DNA of 64,000 nt from Selaginella moellendorffii. Lineage: Eukaryota > Streptophyta > Lycopodiopsida > Selaginellales > Selaginellaceae. The translations under genes were made by a program, and so were the position numbers. Position 1 is the first letter of the stretch. Every line of letters starts with the position of its first letter. A model generated the notes under the pieces. That model saw nothing but the letters and a program-made list of their open reading frames with translations. It was not told the DNA's origin and did no database searches. The stretch spans positions 1,786,107 through 1,850,106 of the forward strand of contig NW_003314276.1 of NCBI RefSeq assembly GCF_000143415.4. Direction: 5' to 3'. Shown one piece after another: positions 1 through 9,301 of this stretch.

Positions 1-191
1 AGCTCCTTGACCCTCGCACAACACGCAGCGCTGGGCGAATTCATCAGCGTCCCGGCGCTAATGCACGGCGACACCTTGTCCTGGATCTTTGCTCGGTCCT
101 CGCATTCGCCCACCACACCTTTCACCACCACCAAGAGCATCAAAGCCATCACCAAAACCAAGATCGAGAAGCTCTTCCCAGCGATCGCCAT
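1..191 (-). CDS. non-specific lipid transfer protein, 5' part (runs off window)
   Basis: Reading leftward from the ATG at 191-189 gives an open frame of 63 codons with no stop before the window edge. Residues 1 to about 28 form a signal peptide with a long hydrophobic run (ILVLVMALMLLVVV) ending at Gly-Glu-Cys. The mature start then shows C-x12-C-x13-CC, the first half of the eight-cysteine motif of plant nsLTPs, which bind lipids in the apoplast. The rest (CxC and two more Cys) should lie to the left of the window. The spacing x12 between Cys1 and Cys2 is longer than in types 1 and 2 as I recall them, so the subtype is open. The gene sits 207 bp downstream of the rhodanese stop on the same strand. 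Confidence 0.8.
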   Translation of the reverse strand, partial: MAIAGKSFSILVLVMALMLLVVVKGVVGECEDRAKIQDKVSPCISAGTLMNSPSAACCARVKE

Positions 192-197
192 CTTCTT

Positions 198-224
198 CTC
201 TCTCGCTCTCTCTCTCTCTCTCTC
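198..224. repeat. CT/GA microsatellite in the LTP leader
   Basis: Near-perfect CT dinucleotide run, read as GA on the transcribed strand, directly upstream of the LTP start codon. GA-rich leaders of this type are common in plant genes. Confidence 0.75.
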
Positions 225-398
225 GATGATCTCGATCACTACAACACCATCACAATCTCCAGGAGGGAGGATGAGCAGACTTATCTTCACAAGAAACCCG
301 CGGGGGCATGCGCGTTTCTCGTGGAGCTTGAGACTAGATACACAAGGATCGTCGACAAGTTCAGAGATCTCCCTAATCAATCACTGTTTACTTGGAGT

Positions 399-1354
399 TT
401 ATTTGCGGACGGGGAGATTGCTTTGGATCCAAGCACCGTAGCCGCCACCCATGTCCGTGACTCCAGTGAATCCCTGTCATGATCCACACGTAAGCCTCTC
501 TCCCTTGAAAACAACTAGAAGAGAAAAAAACAAAGAGAAACGACAAGCTCACGAAGGCTGAGGGAGATACCGAAGCAAGAAGTTCCGTGGCCGCAGCCAT
601 TGATCTTCGACCACTCTGGCAACCCTGTCAAAGAACACGAAACAGAGAGTTTGCATTGGTATCAAACTTTTGTCTTCGCACAATCATACCACTACAATCT
701 CGTCCTCTTTGTTGAATCGTGTTGACACTTCTGGGACAAAGTCTAAGTTGGTGATCATGCCTACAAAGAAGAGGCTGTGAGTGAGCGAGCACTGTGAAAA
801 AAGAGAGAGCTCTACTAGACCTGTTCCAGATTTGTACATGAATGGAATATTGACAGCACCCTCGACATGGCCGGCCGCGAACTCTTCTGGAGTTCTGGAA
901 GATCATAAAATGATAGATCATGAGTAAGAACTAGGACGATTGATCTAAAGAGATCATACCTGACGTCGAGGTAATGGTGCCCAGCTTTGAGAAGATCATG
1001 AGCGACTTGCACAGGAACGCTGCTCACGGCCGATTCGGTGCTGCTGCTCCTAAACGCTCGAAATCTTGCAAAAGAAAGAAGAACACGAGCTTCTCAAGCG
1101 GGCGCGACCAATTTACCGATTTACCTGTTCTGCCAAGAAGACATGCTCGATGATGATCCGTAAGCGCTGCGCACGGCCACTACTGGCATGCGATTGCTCG
1201 CCGCTCTGCCGCTGCTGGAGCATTCCAGAGAGAGATCGCCTCCTCTTAAAGATCCTCCGAGGGATGCCGACGCAAACCCTGAAATCGATGATCTTGATCC
1301 AGCGCCGCATGCGAGCCAAGAGCAAGAGGACGGTCGAACAGTAGCCAGCGCCAT
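399..1354 (-). CDS. plastid-targeted single-domain rhodanese (sulfurtransferase), 6 exons
   Basis: Spliced by eye, with all introns GT-AG and phases consistent: exons 1125-1354, 960-1064, 821-894, 690-760, 571-624 and 399-473, giving 202 residues. Residues 1 to about 90 are Ser/Ala/Arg-rich and look like a chloroplast transit peptide. The rhodanese domain follows: YLDVRTPEEF, then AAGHVEGAVNIP, and the active-site loop GCQSGRRS with catalytic Cys162, ending with GFTGVTDMGGGYGAW. The pattern matches plant single-domain sulfurtransferases of the STR16/SEN1/Ntdin group, which move sulfane sulfur to acceptors such as cyanide or thioredoxin. The ATG at 1354 is the only one that opens the transit peptide in frame. 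The introns are only 47-130 bp long. Confidence 0.88.
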
Positions 1355-1624
1355 GATTCTACCAAGAAAAGTTCGAGGATCGAGCGATCGGCGCCAAAAA
1401 AGATGTTTGATTCAAAAATCTGGATGAAATAAGAGAGCTCAACTAACGGTGTTGCCCTGCCTCCTCCTTGTTCTTTCGGGACGTCCGGGTATTTGTTTTT
1501 GCCACCGGCTGGAGCCGGTTACATGTGGATAAGGCTTTCCGCTTTTACGGGCTGCGGCCGGTTCGTCACTGATTGCGACCGGCCCTGGAGCTTTCCCGTC
1601 TAGTAAGCATGTTTCCGGATCAGA

Positions 1625-3562
1625 ATGTCCAGCTCGTGGACTGGACTTTCCAGCTCATGGAGCCGCCGCCAGTGGATCCAAGCGATCCAATCGTGCAAAA
1701 CGTTGTCCGAAGCGGCGAGGATCCACTCGCTGGCGGAGAAGATCTTTGCCAGCGACGACGCCCTGATCGTCACGAAGCTGATCGAGATGTATGGCAAATG
1801 CGGGAGCGTGAGGAAGGCCCGGGCGATTTTCGACGCCATCCCGGGCTCTCGCAGGGATTCCTTCGCGTGGGTCGCGATGCAGTGCGTGTACGCGCGCAAC
1901 GGCGAGTTGGACGAGGCCAGGGCGCTGTTTGATGCGATGCCGGAGAGGGATCTTGCAGCATGGAATGCGATGCTTTCAGCATTTGCCCGTCTTGGGCATT
2001 TTGAAGAGGCGAAGAAGCTCTTCCGGATCATGCCAGAGAAAAATTTGATATCGTGGAGCGTGATGCTCGATGCGTTCTCCAAAGAGGGCGATTTGGATCG
2101 AGCTCTAGAGGTATTCTTTTCAATGCCGCAGCACGATTTGGTCGCGTTTAACACGATTGTCGCGGCATTTGCCCAACAGGGGCAAATAGATCGGGCTAGA
2201 AAGATCCTAGAATCAATGCCCGAGCACGACATAGTGACGTGGACGTCACTGCTGGCGGCGCACGGGAACCACGGTGACGTGGAGGCTGCCAAAGAAGTCT
2301 TTGACGGCATGCATTACAGAAGCCTTGTGACGTGGAATGCCCTGATGGCAGCATATGCCCAGAACGGGCATTTGGAATCTCTTGATTCGTTTTTCACGGC
2401 AATGCCAGAGCGGGATTTAATCTCCTGGAACACTCTACTCTCGGCTTTTGCTCACGGAGGGAATCTAAAAGGCGCTCTTGAAATATTCCAAGCGATGCCA
2501 CTGAAGAACATAGTCTCCTGGACTTTGCTTCTAGCAGCATATGCCGAGAATGGGAAATTTTCCAAAGCTCGCAGATGCTTTGAGGATATGCCCCAGAGAG
2601 ACCTGGTTTCGTGGACGTGTATGCTCGTGGCATATGCCCAGAGCGGGTATCTCGTAGATGCCCAGCGAATGTTTGAAAGTATGCCACGCCACAATCACGT
2701 TGCATGCAGTGCGATGCTGGTGGCATATGCTCAAAACGGGCAGCTCGAAACAGCGAAAGTCATGCTAGACCGAATGAGAGAGAGGGATTTGTTCTCGTGG
2801 AACGCAATGCTGGCAGCATATGCCCAGGCGGGGCATGTCGACCATGCAAAAGAAATGTACGACAATGCGCCGTACCACACACTAGCTTCCTGGAATTCTA
2901 TGCTGTGTGCATACGCATTAAATGGTTACGTACACCAGGGTCTTTGTGTTTTTGAGAATTCTCGAGAAAAAGATTTGGCAACGTGGAATGCACTGCTTGC
3001 TGCATATGCCAGAAACGGGCACCTTGATTTTGTTGACAGACTGTTTGTGAAGATGCCGGAAAAGGACTTGGTTTCCTGGGGAACGCTCCTGAATTGCTAC
3101 GCTGAGAAGGGGTACTACAACGATGCGTGTCAAATCTTTGATGAGTTGAGGGCTATCTACACTGCGGATGAGGGGTGCTTCACTTCGATTCTTATTGCTT
3201 GCAGCCGAGCCGGGAAACTCTATGCTGCTCGATCCTTGAGCTTGAGCATGGTGGGCGATTACAAGCTCAAGCCCTCCAAGCAGCACTTTTGCTGCCTGGT
3301 GGATTTGCTGGGCCGATCGGGGCACGTTTTAGACGCTGTGGATCTTGTCAATAACATGCCTTACGAGCCTGATGTTCTAGAATGGACATGCTTGCTTAGC
3401 TCTAGTTCTAGTAGCTCATCACTTGGAGTTCAGGCAGCAAAGAGAGTTTTCGACAAGGATCAAGGAGAGGGCCATGCCTTTGTGTTGCTTGCATCGAATC
3501 TAGAACAAACTAGACTCGGTTCACAGTCAGATCTTGATCCACACCTTAGCTTGCGCGCTTAG
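1625..3562 (+). CDS. PPR protein, S-repeat array with E1-like end (PPR-1)
   Basis: Intronless ORF of 645 residues. After a short N-terminus come an L-like motif (LIEMYGKCG) and about 14 consecutive 31-residue S-type PPR motifs with the consensus D-L-V-S-W-N-x-M-L-x-A-Y-A-x-x-G. Two longer motifs follow (CSRAGKLYAARSL; HFCCLVDLLGRSGHVLDAV), then an E1-like tail (PDVLEWTCLL). There is no DYW deaminase domain. PPR proteins of this class bind single-stranded organellar RNA base by base and serve mainly in C-to-U editing, often with a separate deaminase. The N-terminus is weakly targeting-like and its compartment is not clear. The gene is a tandem paralogue of PPR-2 at 5289. Its final 40 codons and 3' flank recur in degraded form elsewhere in the window. 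Confidence 0.85.
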   Translation: MSSSWTGLSSSWSRRQWIQAIQSCKTLSEAARIHSLAEKIFASDDALIVTKLIEMYGKCGSVRKARAIFDAIPGSRRDSFAWVAMQCVYARNGELDEARALFDAMPERDLAAWNAMLSAFARLGHFEEAKKLFRIMPEKNLISWSVMLDAFSKEGDLDRALEVFFSMPQHDLVAFNTIVAAFAQQGQIDRARKILESMPEHDIVTWTSLLAAHGNHGDVEAAKEVFDGMHYRSLVTWNALMAAYAQNGHLESLDSFFTAMPERDLISWNTLLSAFAHGGNLKGALEIFQAMPLKNIVSWTLLLAAYAENGKFSKARRCFEDMPQRDLVSWTCMLVAYAQSGYLVDAQRMFESMPRHNHVACSAMLVAYAQNGQLETAKVMLDRMRERDLFSWNAMLAAYAQAGHVDHAKEMYDNAPYHTLASWNSMLCAYALNGYVHQGLCVFENSREKDLATWNALLAAYARNGHLDFVDRLFVKMPEKDLVSWGTLLNCYAEKGYYNDACQIFDELRAIYTADEGCFTSILIACSRAGKLYAARSLSLSMVGDYKLKPSKQHFCCLVDLLGRSGHVLDAVDLVNNMPYEPDVLEWTCLLSSSSSSSSLGVQAAKRVFDKDQGEGHAFVLLASNLEQTRLGSQSDLDPHLSLRA

Positions 3563-3870
3563 ACCATTGTTTCATCGTGTGGGCAGCACACAACTTCTCC
3601 ATTGAGCTTTCTTGCGAACTTGTTGAGATCGAACAATTCGCCTTCAAATTGTGACATACGAGGTCGCCCGAGATTGGGTCGATTCTTGGGATGCAACGAG
3701 CAGCCATGAAGCTGGAGTCGAGCATCGTGCGCAGCTCGTTATCATGGTGGCAAATTCGTCCACATAGCCGATAATGCTGCAAGTCTCAAGCCAGCCGCCG
3801 CAAGGCTCTTGACAAATGTCATAGAAACAACGCAAATTAGAAGCAAATCCCCGCCCCCCCAAGAGAAACA
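3540..3870. repeat. 3' end and flank of PPR-1, master copy of a dispersed local repeat
   Basis: The end of PPR-1 plus its 3' flank (through a stretch reading ggtggcaaattcgtcc) is repeated with many differences at 4745-5105 on the same strand, at 8830-9045 inverted, and in part at 13340-13450 and 13795-13850. No conserved ORF runs through all copies, so I treat it as passive duplicated DNA. From 3870 to 4292 I see only A/G-rich noncoding sequence. Confidence 0.6.
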
Positions 3871-4292
3871 AGAAATTATGCCAATAACTAGAGAAAGAAA
3901 AAGAAAGAAGCACCGGAATCTTCGTTTCAATTACTAGAGTCGACCATGGATAATCGAAAACAACGTAGGAAAGAAGAAAAAGATTGTTTCTAGAAAAAGA
4001 AAAAAAGAGAGAGAAACAAAAGAAAAAGGAAGCACAGCTTCGGCCGTGGACCATTGAAAACAACGTAGAAATTGGAACAACGGACGTATATGATATAATG
4101 CATGACAATTTGGACATATGTGATGGTATAATATATGACAGGCGGCAATCGTGAGAGCGATTCGTTACTTGCCAGGTTATTGAGATCATCAGTGCAACAA
4201 TGGGGATCAGTGATGGATTTTATATTAGTTGCAAGAACCAGGTAAGGTTTTCTTTTTCTAAGTAACAGAAAACTAGCGGCACTGTGATTTTT

Positions 4293-4365
4293 TGGAGGTG
4301 AGGGGCATCGATCCCCTTACCTATCGCATGCAAAGCGATCGCTCTACCATCTGAGCTACACCCCC
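4293..4365 (-). tRNA. tRNA-Ala (anticodon UGC)
   Basis: A 73-nt cloverleaf on the minus strand. The acceptor stem is GGGGGTG/CACCTCC with discriminator A. The D arm is GCTC...GAGC and the anticodon stem ATCGC/GCGAT, with loop TTTGCAT (anticodon TGC at positions 34-36). The T arm is AGGGG/CCCCT with loop ATCGATG, as in other plant tRNA-Ala genes. The A box (TAGCTCAGATGG) and B box (GGATCGATGCC) are intact. No intron and no encoded CCA, as expected for a nuclear gene. A TTTT run for Pol III termination lies about 22 nt downstream. Confidence 0.95.
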
Positions 4366-4399
4366 TTAACACACTGATACATTATAAATGTGGCACAGA

Positions 4400-4670
4400 T
4401 TGTGAATGTCGTACGGTCTGGAAGTCGCGAAACTGTGGTCCAACAACATGCAAAGCCGCAATAGCCAAGAAACTCGATCAAAACCCATAAATCGTCTAGC
4501 CTTTTCAAGAGCAAAGCTTGCGAGGACAATGAGGAGACCTCCTTTAAGAAGCGTAAATAGAGCCTCACGTTAGATTATCTCTTCTTCTTTCTTTTTTCTC
4601 TGTCAACTTCGGGAGGAAGTAATTTTCATTTGAGCTGGACTTCTGTGGCTCTTGAATGATCAATCAGTGG
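4400..4670 (-). pseudogene. LOR gene remnant (5' flank and start of exon 1)
   Basis: On the minus strand this stretch resembles the first exon and upstream flank of the LOR genes at 12422-13088 and 10796-11773. The ATGGGTTTTGATC start region and the Leu/Ala-rich segment before HSFATS are recognisable but out of frame. Further upstream the leader and the aatgatcaatcagtggg motif also match. Exons 2 and 3 are absent. It adjoins the tRNA-Ala gene. Confidence 0.6.
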
Positions 4671-4744
4671 GACTTGGTGTAAGCTCGTCAAGCAATGTCA
4701 ATCACAGAATAATCCATGAAGAAATATCAACTAAAGAGAAGTTT

Positions 4745-5105
4745 GCGTTGCTTGAGATCGAATTTAGAACAAACTAGAGTCTTGGTTCATAGTTAGATCT
4801 TGATACACAACTTAGCTTGCGCGCTTAAGACCAGTGTTTCATCGTGTGAGCAGCACACAAGCCGTCCATCGAGATTGCTTGCGAGCTTGTTGAGTTCGAA
4901 CTCTTCGCCCTTCGAATTGCTGCAAATGAGATCCTTCGAGTTTGGACAGTAACTACACTCCATGAAGGTGGACACGTGTGTATTGCTTGCAGCTCGCGGT
5001 AATGGTGGCAAATTCGTCCTCATAATGGATAATGCTGCAAGTGTCAAGCCAGCGTCCGCAAGTTTCCTGACAAAATGTCACAGAAACAACGCAAGTTAGA
5101 AGCAA
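4745..5105 (+). repeat. degenerate copy of the PPR-1 3' end and flank
   Basis: Begins with a worn version of the PPR-1 tail (gaatttagaacaaactagag, cttagcttgcgcgctta) and continues through the same 3' flank as 3540-3870. The reading frame of the PPR tail is lost. It lies between the LOR remnant and PPR-2. From 5105 to 5288 I see only the presumed PPR-2 promoter. Confidence 0.6.
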
Positions 5106-5288
5106 ACCCAAGAGATTTAAAAGAGATTGTGCCATAACTAGAAAAAACTTAGAGAAGAACTTGCACCTCGGGAGTGTATACCAACCTCTGTTTATATCAC
5201 CAGAGTCGACCGACCATGGATCATGGAAAACAAGGTAGGAAAAGGAAACAAAGGTATCGATTTTGACACGTATACGTGATTGTTTATA

Positions 5289-7127
5289 ATGCATGAAAGG
5301 TGGGATCTTCTCGAGGCAATTCAATCGTGCTCGAGCCTCTTGGAAGCCCAAAAGCTACACTCGATAGCCAAACGAGTTTTGAGTTCGAGGGATACCTTTG
5401 CCATAAACAAACTTGTTGAAATGTATGGCAAGTGTGGGGGAATACAACACGCGAGAATAGTTTTTGATAGCATGAATGAGAAAGACGCATATTCCTGGGT
5501 GATTATGCTGTGTGTATATTCCCAAAACGGGCATCTGCAGGATGCTAAGTTCCTGTTTGATATAATGCCACAATGGGAAACAGTGTCTTGGAATGCAATG
5601 CTCGCAGCATATGCCCAAACTGGGTATATTGACCAGGCCAAGGTGCTCTTTGACTCAATGCCGGAAAGAAGTTTGGTGACATGGAACTCAATGCTTGCAG
5701 CATATTCGCAAACCGAGAATCTGGACGACGCTTGGAATATCTTTGCATCTATGCCTCTACGGGATCTAGTATCATACAATTCGATGGTTTTAGCATTCGC
5801 CCAAAATGGAGATTTTGCAAGAGCGAATGAGTTTCTCCGCTTGATGCCAGAACACACTCTTGTTGCATGGACGACAATGGTGGCTGCGCTTGGGCGGCAC
5901 TGCGAATTGGAACGGGCAAAGCAAATGTTTGATTCCATGCCTCTGCAAAACATAGTGACATGGAATGCGATTCTGGGAGCATATGCTGATAACGACCATC
6001 TAGAGGAGGCAAGGATTGTGTTTCAAGCAATGCCAGAGTGGGATCTTGTCTCATGGACAAGCATGTTTTCTGCTTTAGTTGGCGGGGGCAATTTGGGTCA
6101 AGCCAAGCTAGTTCTCCGGTCAATGCCAGTAGTCAACTCGTTGACATTGACCACTGTTCTGGCGGCGCACGTCAGCGCCGGTCAACTCGCGGAGGCTGTG
6201 CAAGTCTTTGAGTCAATGCCCGAGAAGGACATGGTTGCGTGGACGGCCATGCTGGTTGGATATGCCCAATCGGGGGATACGGGACTTGCAAGAAATATGC
6301 TTGAAAAGATGCCAAGATGGAATATGGTAGCGTGCAGTGCCATGGTGTTAGCATATATTCAGCACGGTGATGTAGAAAACGCGCAAGGAATTTTATCTGA
6401 GATGCCCTTTCTTGATAGCATTTCGTGGAATTCAATGCTCTCAGTATATGCCCAAAAAAGGGATCTTGAGCATACCAAATACGTGTTTGATAGCCAACCT
6501 GTCAAGCCAGTAGCGTCCTACAACCTAATGCTCTCATCGTTTTCGCAAAATGGTTTTACAGAAATGGCTGTGAGACTGTTTCATTCAATGCAGGAAAGGA
6601 ATCTCGTGTCCTGGAATGCAATGCTTGCGGCGTATGCCCACATCGGGTATCTTGGTCGATGCTGGAATCTCTTCGAGGCACTTCCGGAGAGAGACACAGT
6701 CTCGTGGGGCACAATTTTAGCTGCAATTGCGGAGAAAGGTGATTCGAAAGACGCATTCAAGATTTTAAGCAGCATGAATCTGATCGGCACAACAGCTGAT
6801 GATGCTTGTTTTGTATCAATTCTCGTGGCCTGTAGCCGTGGAGGCAAGCTCTACGCGGCCAAAACTTACTTGGCTTCCATGATCCTCGACTTTGGACTGA
6901 AGCCCTTGAAGCAGCACTACTGCTGTGTGATAAACTTGCTGGCCAAAGCTGGGCACCTTGACAGTGCTGCGAATCTTATCAATGAGATGCCTTTTGTGCC
7001 AGATGCCCTAGAGTGGACGTGCTTGCTCTCAGGAACTTACAGTGGTGGTAGAATTTTGGGGACCAATGCCGCAAAGAAGGTTGCCAGTCATTTAAATGGC
7101 CACTTTTTCCCGCCAGAACTTATTTAA
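5289..7127 (+). CDS. PPR protein, S-repeat array with E1-like end (PPR-2)
   Basis: Intronless ORF of 612 residues from the ATG at 5289; the frame is open a few codons further upstream but with no ATG there. It starts with LLEAIQSCSSLLEAQKLHS and an L-like motif (LVEMYGKCGG). About 14 tandem 31-residue S motifs follow, then two long motifs (CSRGGKLYAAKTYL; HYCCVINLLAKAGHLDSAANL) and an E1-like tail (PDALEWTCLL). No DYW domain. Architecture and motif count match PPR-1, so the two are tandem paralogues with changed RNA-specifying residues. Likely an organellar RNA-binding factor; a transit peptide is not obvious. The stop lies 21 bp before the RHL1 ATG, so the PPR-2 3' UTR and the RHL1 promoter must overlap. 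A broken copy of this PPR-2/RHL1 junction lies at 9165-9950. Confidence 0.85.
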   Translation: MHERWDLLEAIQSCSSLLEAQKLHSIAKRVLSSRDTFAINKLVEMYGKCGGIQHARIVFDSMNEKDAYSWVIMLCVYSQNGHLQDAKFLFDIMPQWETVSWNAMLAAYAQTGYIDQAKVLFDSMPERSLVTWNSMLAAYSQTENLDDAWNIFASMPLRDLVSYNSMVLAFAQNGDFARANEFLRLMPEHTLVAWTTMVAALGRHCELERAKQMFDSMPLQNIVTWNAILGAYADNDHLEEARIVFQAMPEWDLVSWTSMFSALVGGGNLGQAKLVLRSMPVVNSLTLTTVLAAHVSAGQLAEAVQVFESMPEKDMVAWTAMLVGYAQSGDTGLARNMLEKMPRWNMVACSAMVLAYIQHGDVENAQGILSEMPFLDSISWNSMLSVYAQKRDLEHTKYVFDSQPVKPVASYNLMLSSFSQNGFTEMAVRLFHSMQERNLVSWNAMLAAYAHIGYLGRCWNLFEALPERDTVSWGTILAAIAEKGDSKDAFKILSSMNLIGTTADDACFVSILVACSRGGKLYAAKTYLASMILDFGLKPLKQHYCCVINLLAKAGHLDSAANLINEMPFVPDALEWTCLLSGTYSGGRILGTNAAKKVASHLNGHFFPPELI

Positions 7128-7148
7128 CCTAGCTAGGGCTCATGAAGC

Positions 7149-8262
7149 ATGGCGGCAGTGAAAATCCGGAGCAGCAGGCGATCCAGCAAGAAAGCGCTCG
7201 TCTCCGCAATGCCGCGATCTCCCGCGGCATTCTCGGCCGCTCTGCGGCATCGCCGCCGCAGCTGTTGCTCCCGTCCAAAGGTATGCACCATATTCGCCGA
7301 GACAGACAACAATCGATTTTCTTGGGAATTTCCAGAGCTTTTGAAGTGCGATGGCAAAGACATTGTGAAGAAGGGGACCAGGAAGAGCAAGTTCTTGTTC
7401 TCGTTTCCCGGGCTTGTAGCTCCTGTCGCTGGTGGGAAATTTGGGGATCTTGCTCATCTAGACACGAAGAATCCCATCCTTTATGTCGATTTTCCAAAGG
7501 TGCGTTATTGTTTGAGAGAGGAGAGAACGATGAAAAATATCTCTGGCTGGATTCCAGGGGCGCATCAAGCTTTTCGGTACCATTGTCTATCCCAAGAACA
7601 AGTATCTTACCTTGCAGCTAACGAAGGGATCAAAAAGTGTTATTTGCGACGATGTGATAGAATCACTGGTAAGCAAAACATAATTCTTTTCAGGAAAGCA
7701 GCTTGAGACTGACCAGTCTGCTAATTTCAGGTGGTTTTCTCCGAGTCCTGGTGGATTGGAACGAAAGAAGAAAATCCCGAAGAGAAAAAACTAGACATGC
7801 CGAAAGATCTTTGCGAGGTATTTTGTAAAATTCCTAAGGAACTCTATGGATTGGGTTGTCTTACAGGAGAAGCACACGAACTATAGCTTCACGGCTGGTG
7901 CTGGATCCGATTCTAAAACAACCACACAAGCGCAAAAGCTAGCAGCTAGTGTCAGCACTTGTACCTTAAAGCAGAGCACTTTAACGGGCTTCCAGTCGCC
8001 TAGCTTGCCTGAAGAACCGATTCGTCAATCTGTGCGTACTTCTGGCCAGAAACGAAGGTAAGACAACTTGAGTTTATATCCCTGACAATGATTTTCCTGC
8101 TACCATTCCAGCTATTCGGAAATTGATATCTCTGACGATGAGATCGACGAAGCTGACACACCGAAAGCGGCCAGCACTTCAAAGTTTGAAGCCTGTCCAG
8201 AGAGGAAAGCTGGGAAAAAGGCCACGATTCTAGACTTTATGGTACGCAAGCCAGCGCTGTAG
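7149..8262 (+). CDS. RHL1: RHL1-like DNA-binding protein of the plant topoisomerase VI complex, 5 exons
   Basis: Exons 7149-7499, 7558-7668, 7731-7817, 7867-8057 and 8112-8262 splice (GT-AG, phases agree) into 296 residues. Residues 72-182 carry the RHL1 core: RKSKFLFSFPGL, DTKNPILYVDFP, KLFGTIVYPKNKYLTLQ and VFSESWWIGTKEENPEE. RHL1 (ROOT HAIRLESS 1/HYP7) acts in the nucleus with the TOP6A/TOP6B/BIN4 decatenase needed for endoreduplication. The C-terminal half is Ser/Thr- and acid-rich (SDDEIDEAD) and holds two PIP-box-like stretches, at 219-226 and 283-290. The ATG at 7149 starts a basic Ser/Arg/Lys tail; an ATG at 7142 is in another frame. The introns are 49-62 bp. One partial pseudogene (9302-9950) and one 3' remnant (19820-20070) lie nearby. 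Confidence 0.9.
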
Positions 8263-8683
8263 AGACAATTCACACTTTGGAAAACAAGAACCAAGGTATG
8301 GAATTTCGGACGGAGTGTTTTATCCATGCCTGCTTGTTTTCTTTGCAGGCACTACACTCTTAGCGTCCCAAACTAAACTCCCAACTTGGAAGATTGATTT
8401 GGAATAGCTGGTTTTATTCAGTGATAGCAGCATACAGTGGTGCCAGCTATGTTACTTGCCAGGTTAAAGAGACCATACTTGCAACGACCAAGAAGGCATT
8501 TTATGAATAAGGAGCTTCGATTCACGCAAATCGCCATTCTTTGTCTTGCATTTTGCTGTGAGACTGATATATCAATTTCAAGCTTCGCATGAAAGTAGCC
8601 ACCGCAAGCATTGATAATTACGCAAAAACAAATTCAAGATGGACTTTTTCTAGTCTCTACTGATGTCTAATAAATAAACTTTC
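8263..8683. other. intergenic, RHL1 3' flank
   Basis: No gene seen. The part just after the RHL1 stop (ctcccaacttggaagattg) recurs inverted at 19823-19860. A stretch near 8450-8510 (gttacttgccaggtta) resembles 4160-4190 upstream of the first tRNA gene, so the two tRNA genes share flanking sequence. Confidence 0.5.
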
Positions 8684-8756
8684 TGGAGGTGAGGGGCATC
8701 GATCCCCTTACCTATCGCATGCGAAGCGATCGCTCTACCATCTGAGCTACACCCCC
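8684..8756 (-). tRNA. tRNA-Ala (anticodon CGC)
   Basis: A 73-nt cloverleaf identical to the tRNA at 4293-4365 except for one base. The anticodon loop reads TTCGCAT, giving anticodon CGC (codon GCG) in place of TGC. All stems, the A and B boxes and discriminator A are kept. Confidence 0.95.
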
Positions 8757-8829
8757 TTAACATCACACCTTTGTTCCAAACTTCTGGATCGATACACTCG
8801 ATGTTTGTTTTTCTTTTCTTTTGCTTCTA

Positions 8830-9045
8830 CTATATGAGCTGCAAGCAATATAATGGCAGCAAAAAACATGTCTCCACTTGTTGCAGCCGCGAAGAGTTTG
8901 ATCTCAAAGCAATCTCAATGGAGGCCTTGTGTGCTGCTCACAGGATGAAATACTGATTTAACCGCGCAAGCTAAGTGGGCCTATCAAGATCCAAGTCTTG
9001 TTTGCTCTAGATTTGACGCAAGCAACATGAAGCCATGGCCTTCTC
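8830..9045 (-). repeat. inverted copy of the PPR-1 3' end and flank
   Basis: Read on the minus strand, 9045 to 8940 matches the worn PPR-1 tail (ctagagcaaacaagac, cttagcttgcgcggtt) and 8940 to 8830 matches the next part of the flank. It continues at 9050-9160 into a match with the LOR 5' leader (ctcttcatggctttttctg). No ORF is kept. Confidence 0.55.
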
Positions 9046-9164
9046 CTTGAACGAAATTATCATCAAGAGAAGTTGATATTTCTTTCCTTTGGTTTCTCTC
9101 TTCATGGCTTTTTCTGCTGCAAAACTCCGCTTCAAATATGACGCATCTCTCTTTTCTTTATTCC

Positions 9165-9296
9165 TCCTTTGGAACTGTGTGATAAACTTGCTAGCCAAAG
9201 CTGGGCATTTTGAATGTGCTGCAAATCTTATCAATTGTCGTATGTTTTGGGACGAGAGTCATTTAAACGGCATTTTTCCCGCCAGAACTCATTAGT
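9165..9296 (+). pseudogene. PPR-2 3'-end remnant
   Basis: Matches the last motif of PPR-2: NLLAKAGHFECAANLINC, then a deletion of the E1 segment, then a stretch matching HLNGHFFPPEL before the stop. About 200 codons upstream are missing. It directly precedes the RHL1 pseudogene, repeating the order at 6930-7150. Confidence 0.8.
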
Positions 9297-9301
9297 TATG
9301 A

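Noticed and set aside
388-1344. Plus-strand frames between 230 and 1440
   Set aside because: The minus-strand rhodanese gene with six consistent exons accounts for this stretch.
1625-3562. DYW deaminase domain in the PPR proteins
   Set aside because: No HxE-x(n)-CxxC motif is found before the stop of PPR-1, PPR-2 or PPR-3.
7142-7621. 159-codon frame starting at ATG 7142
   Set aside because: It runs in another frame through RHL1 exon 1, intron 1 and exon 2. The spliced RHL1 chain explains the same DNA with a known family.
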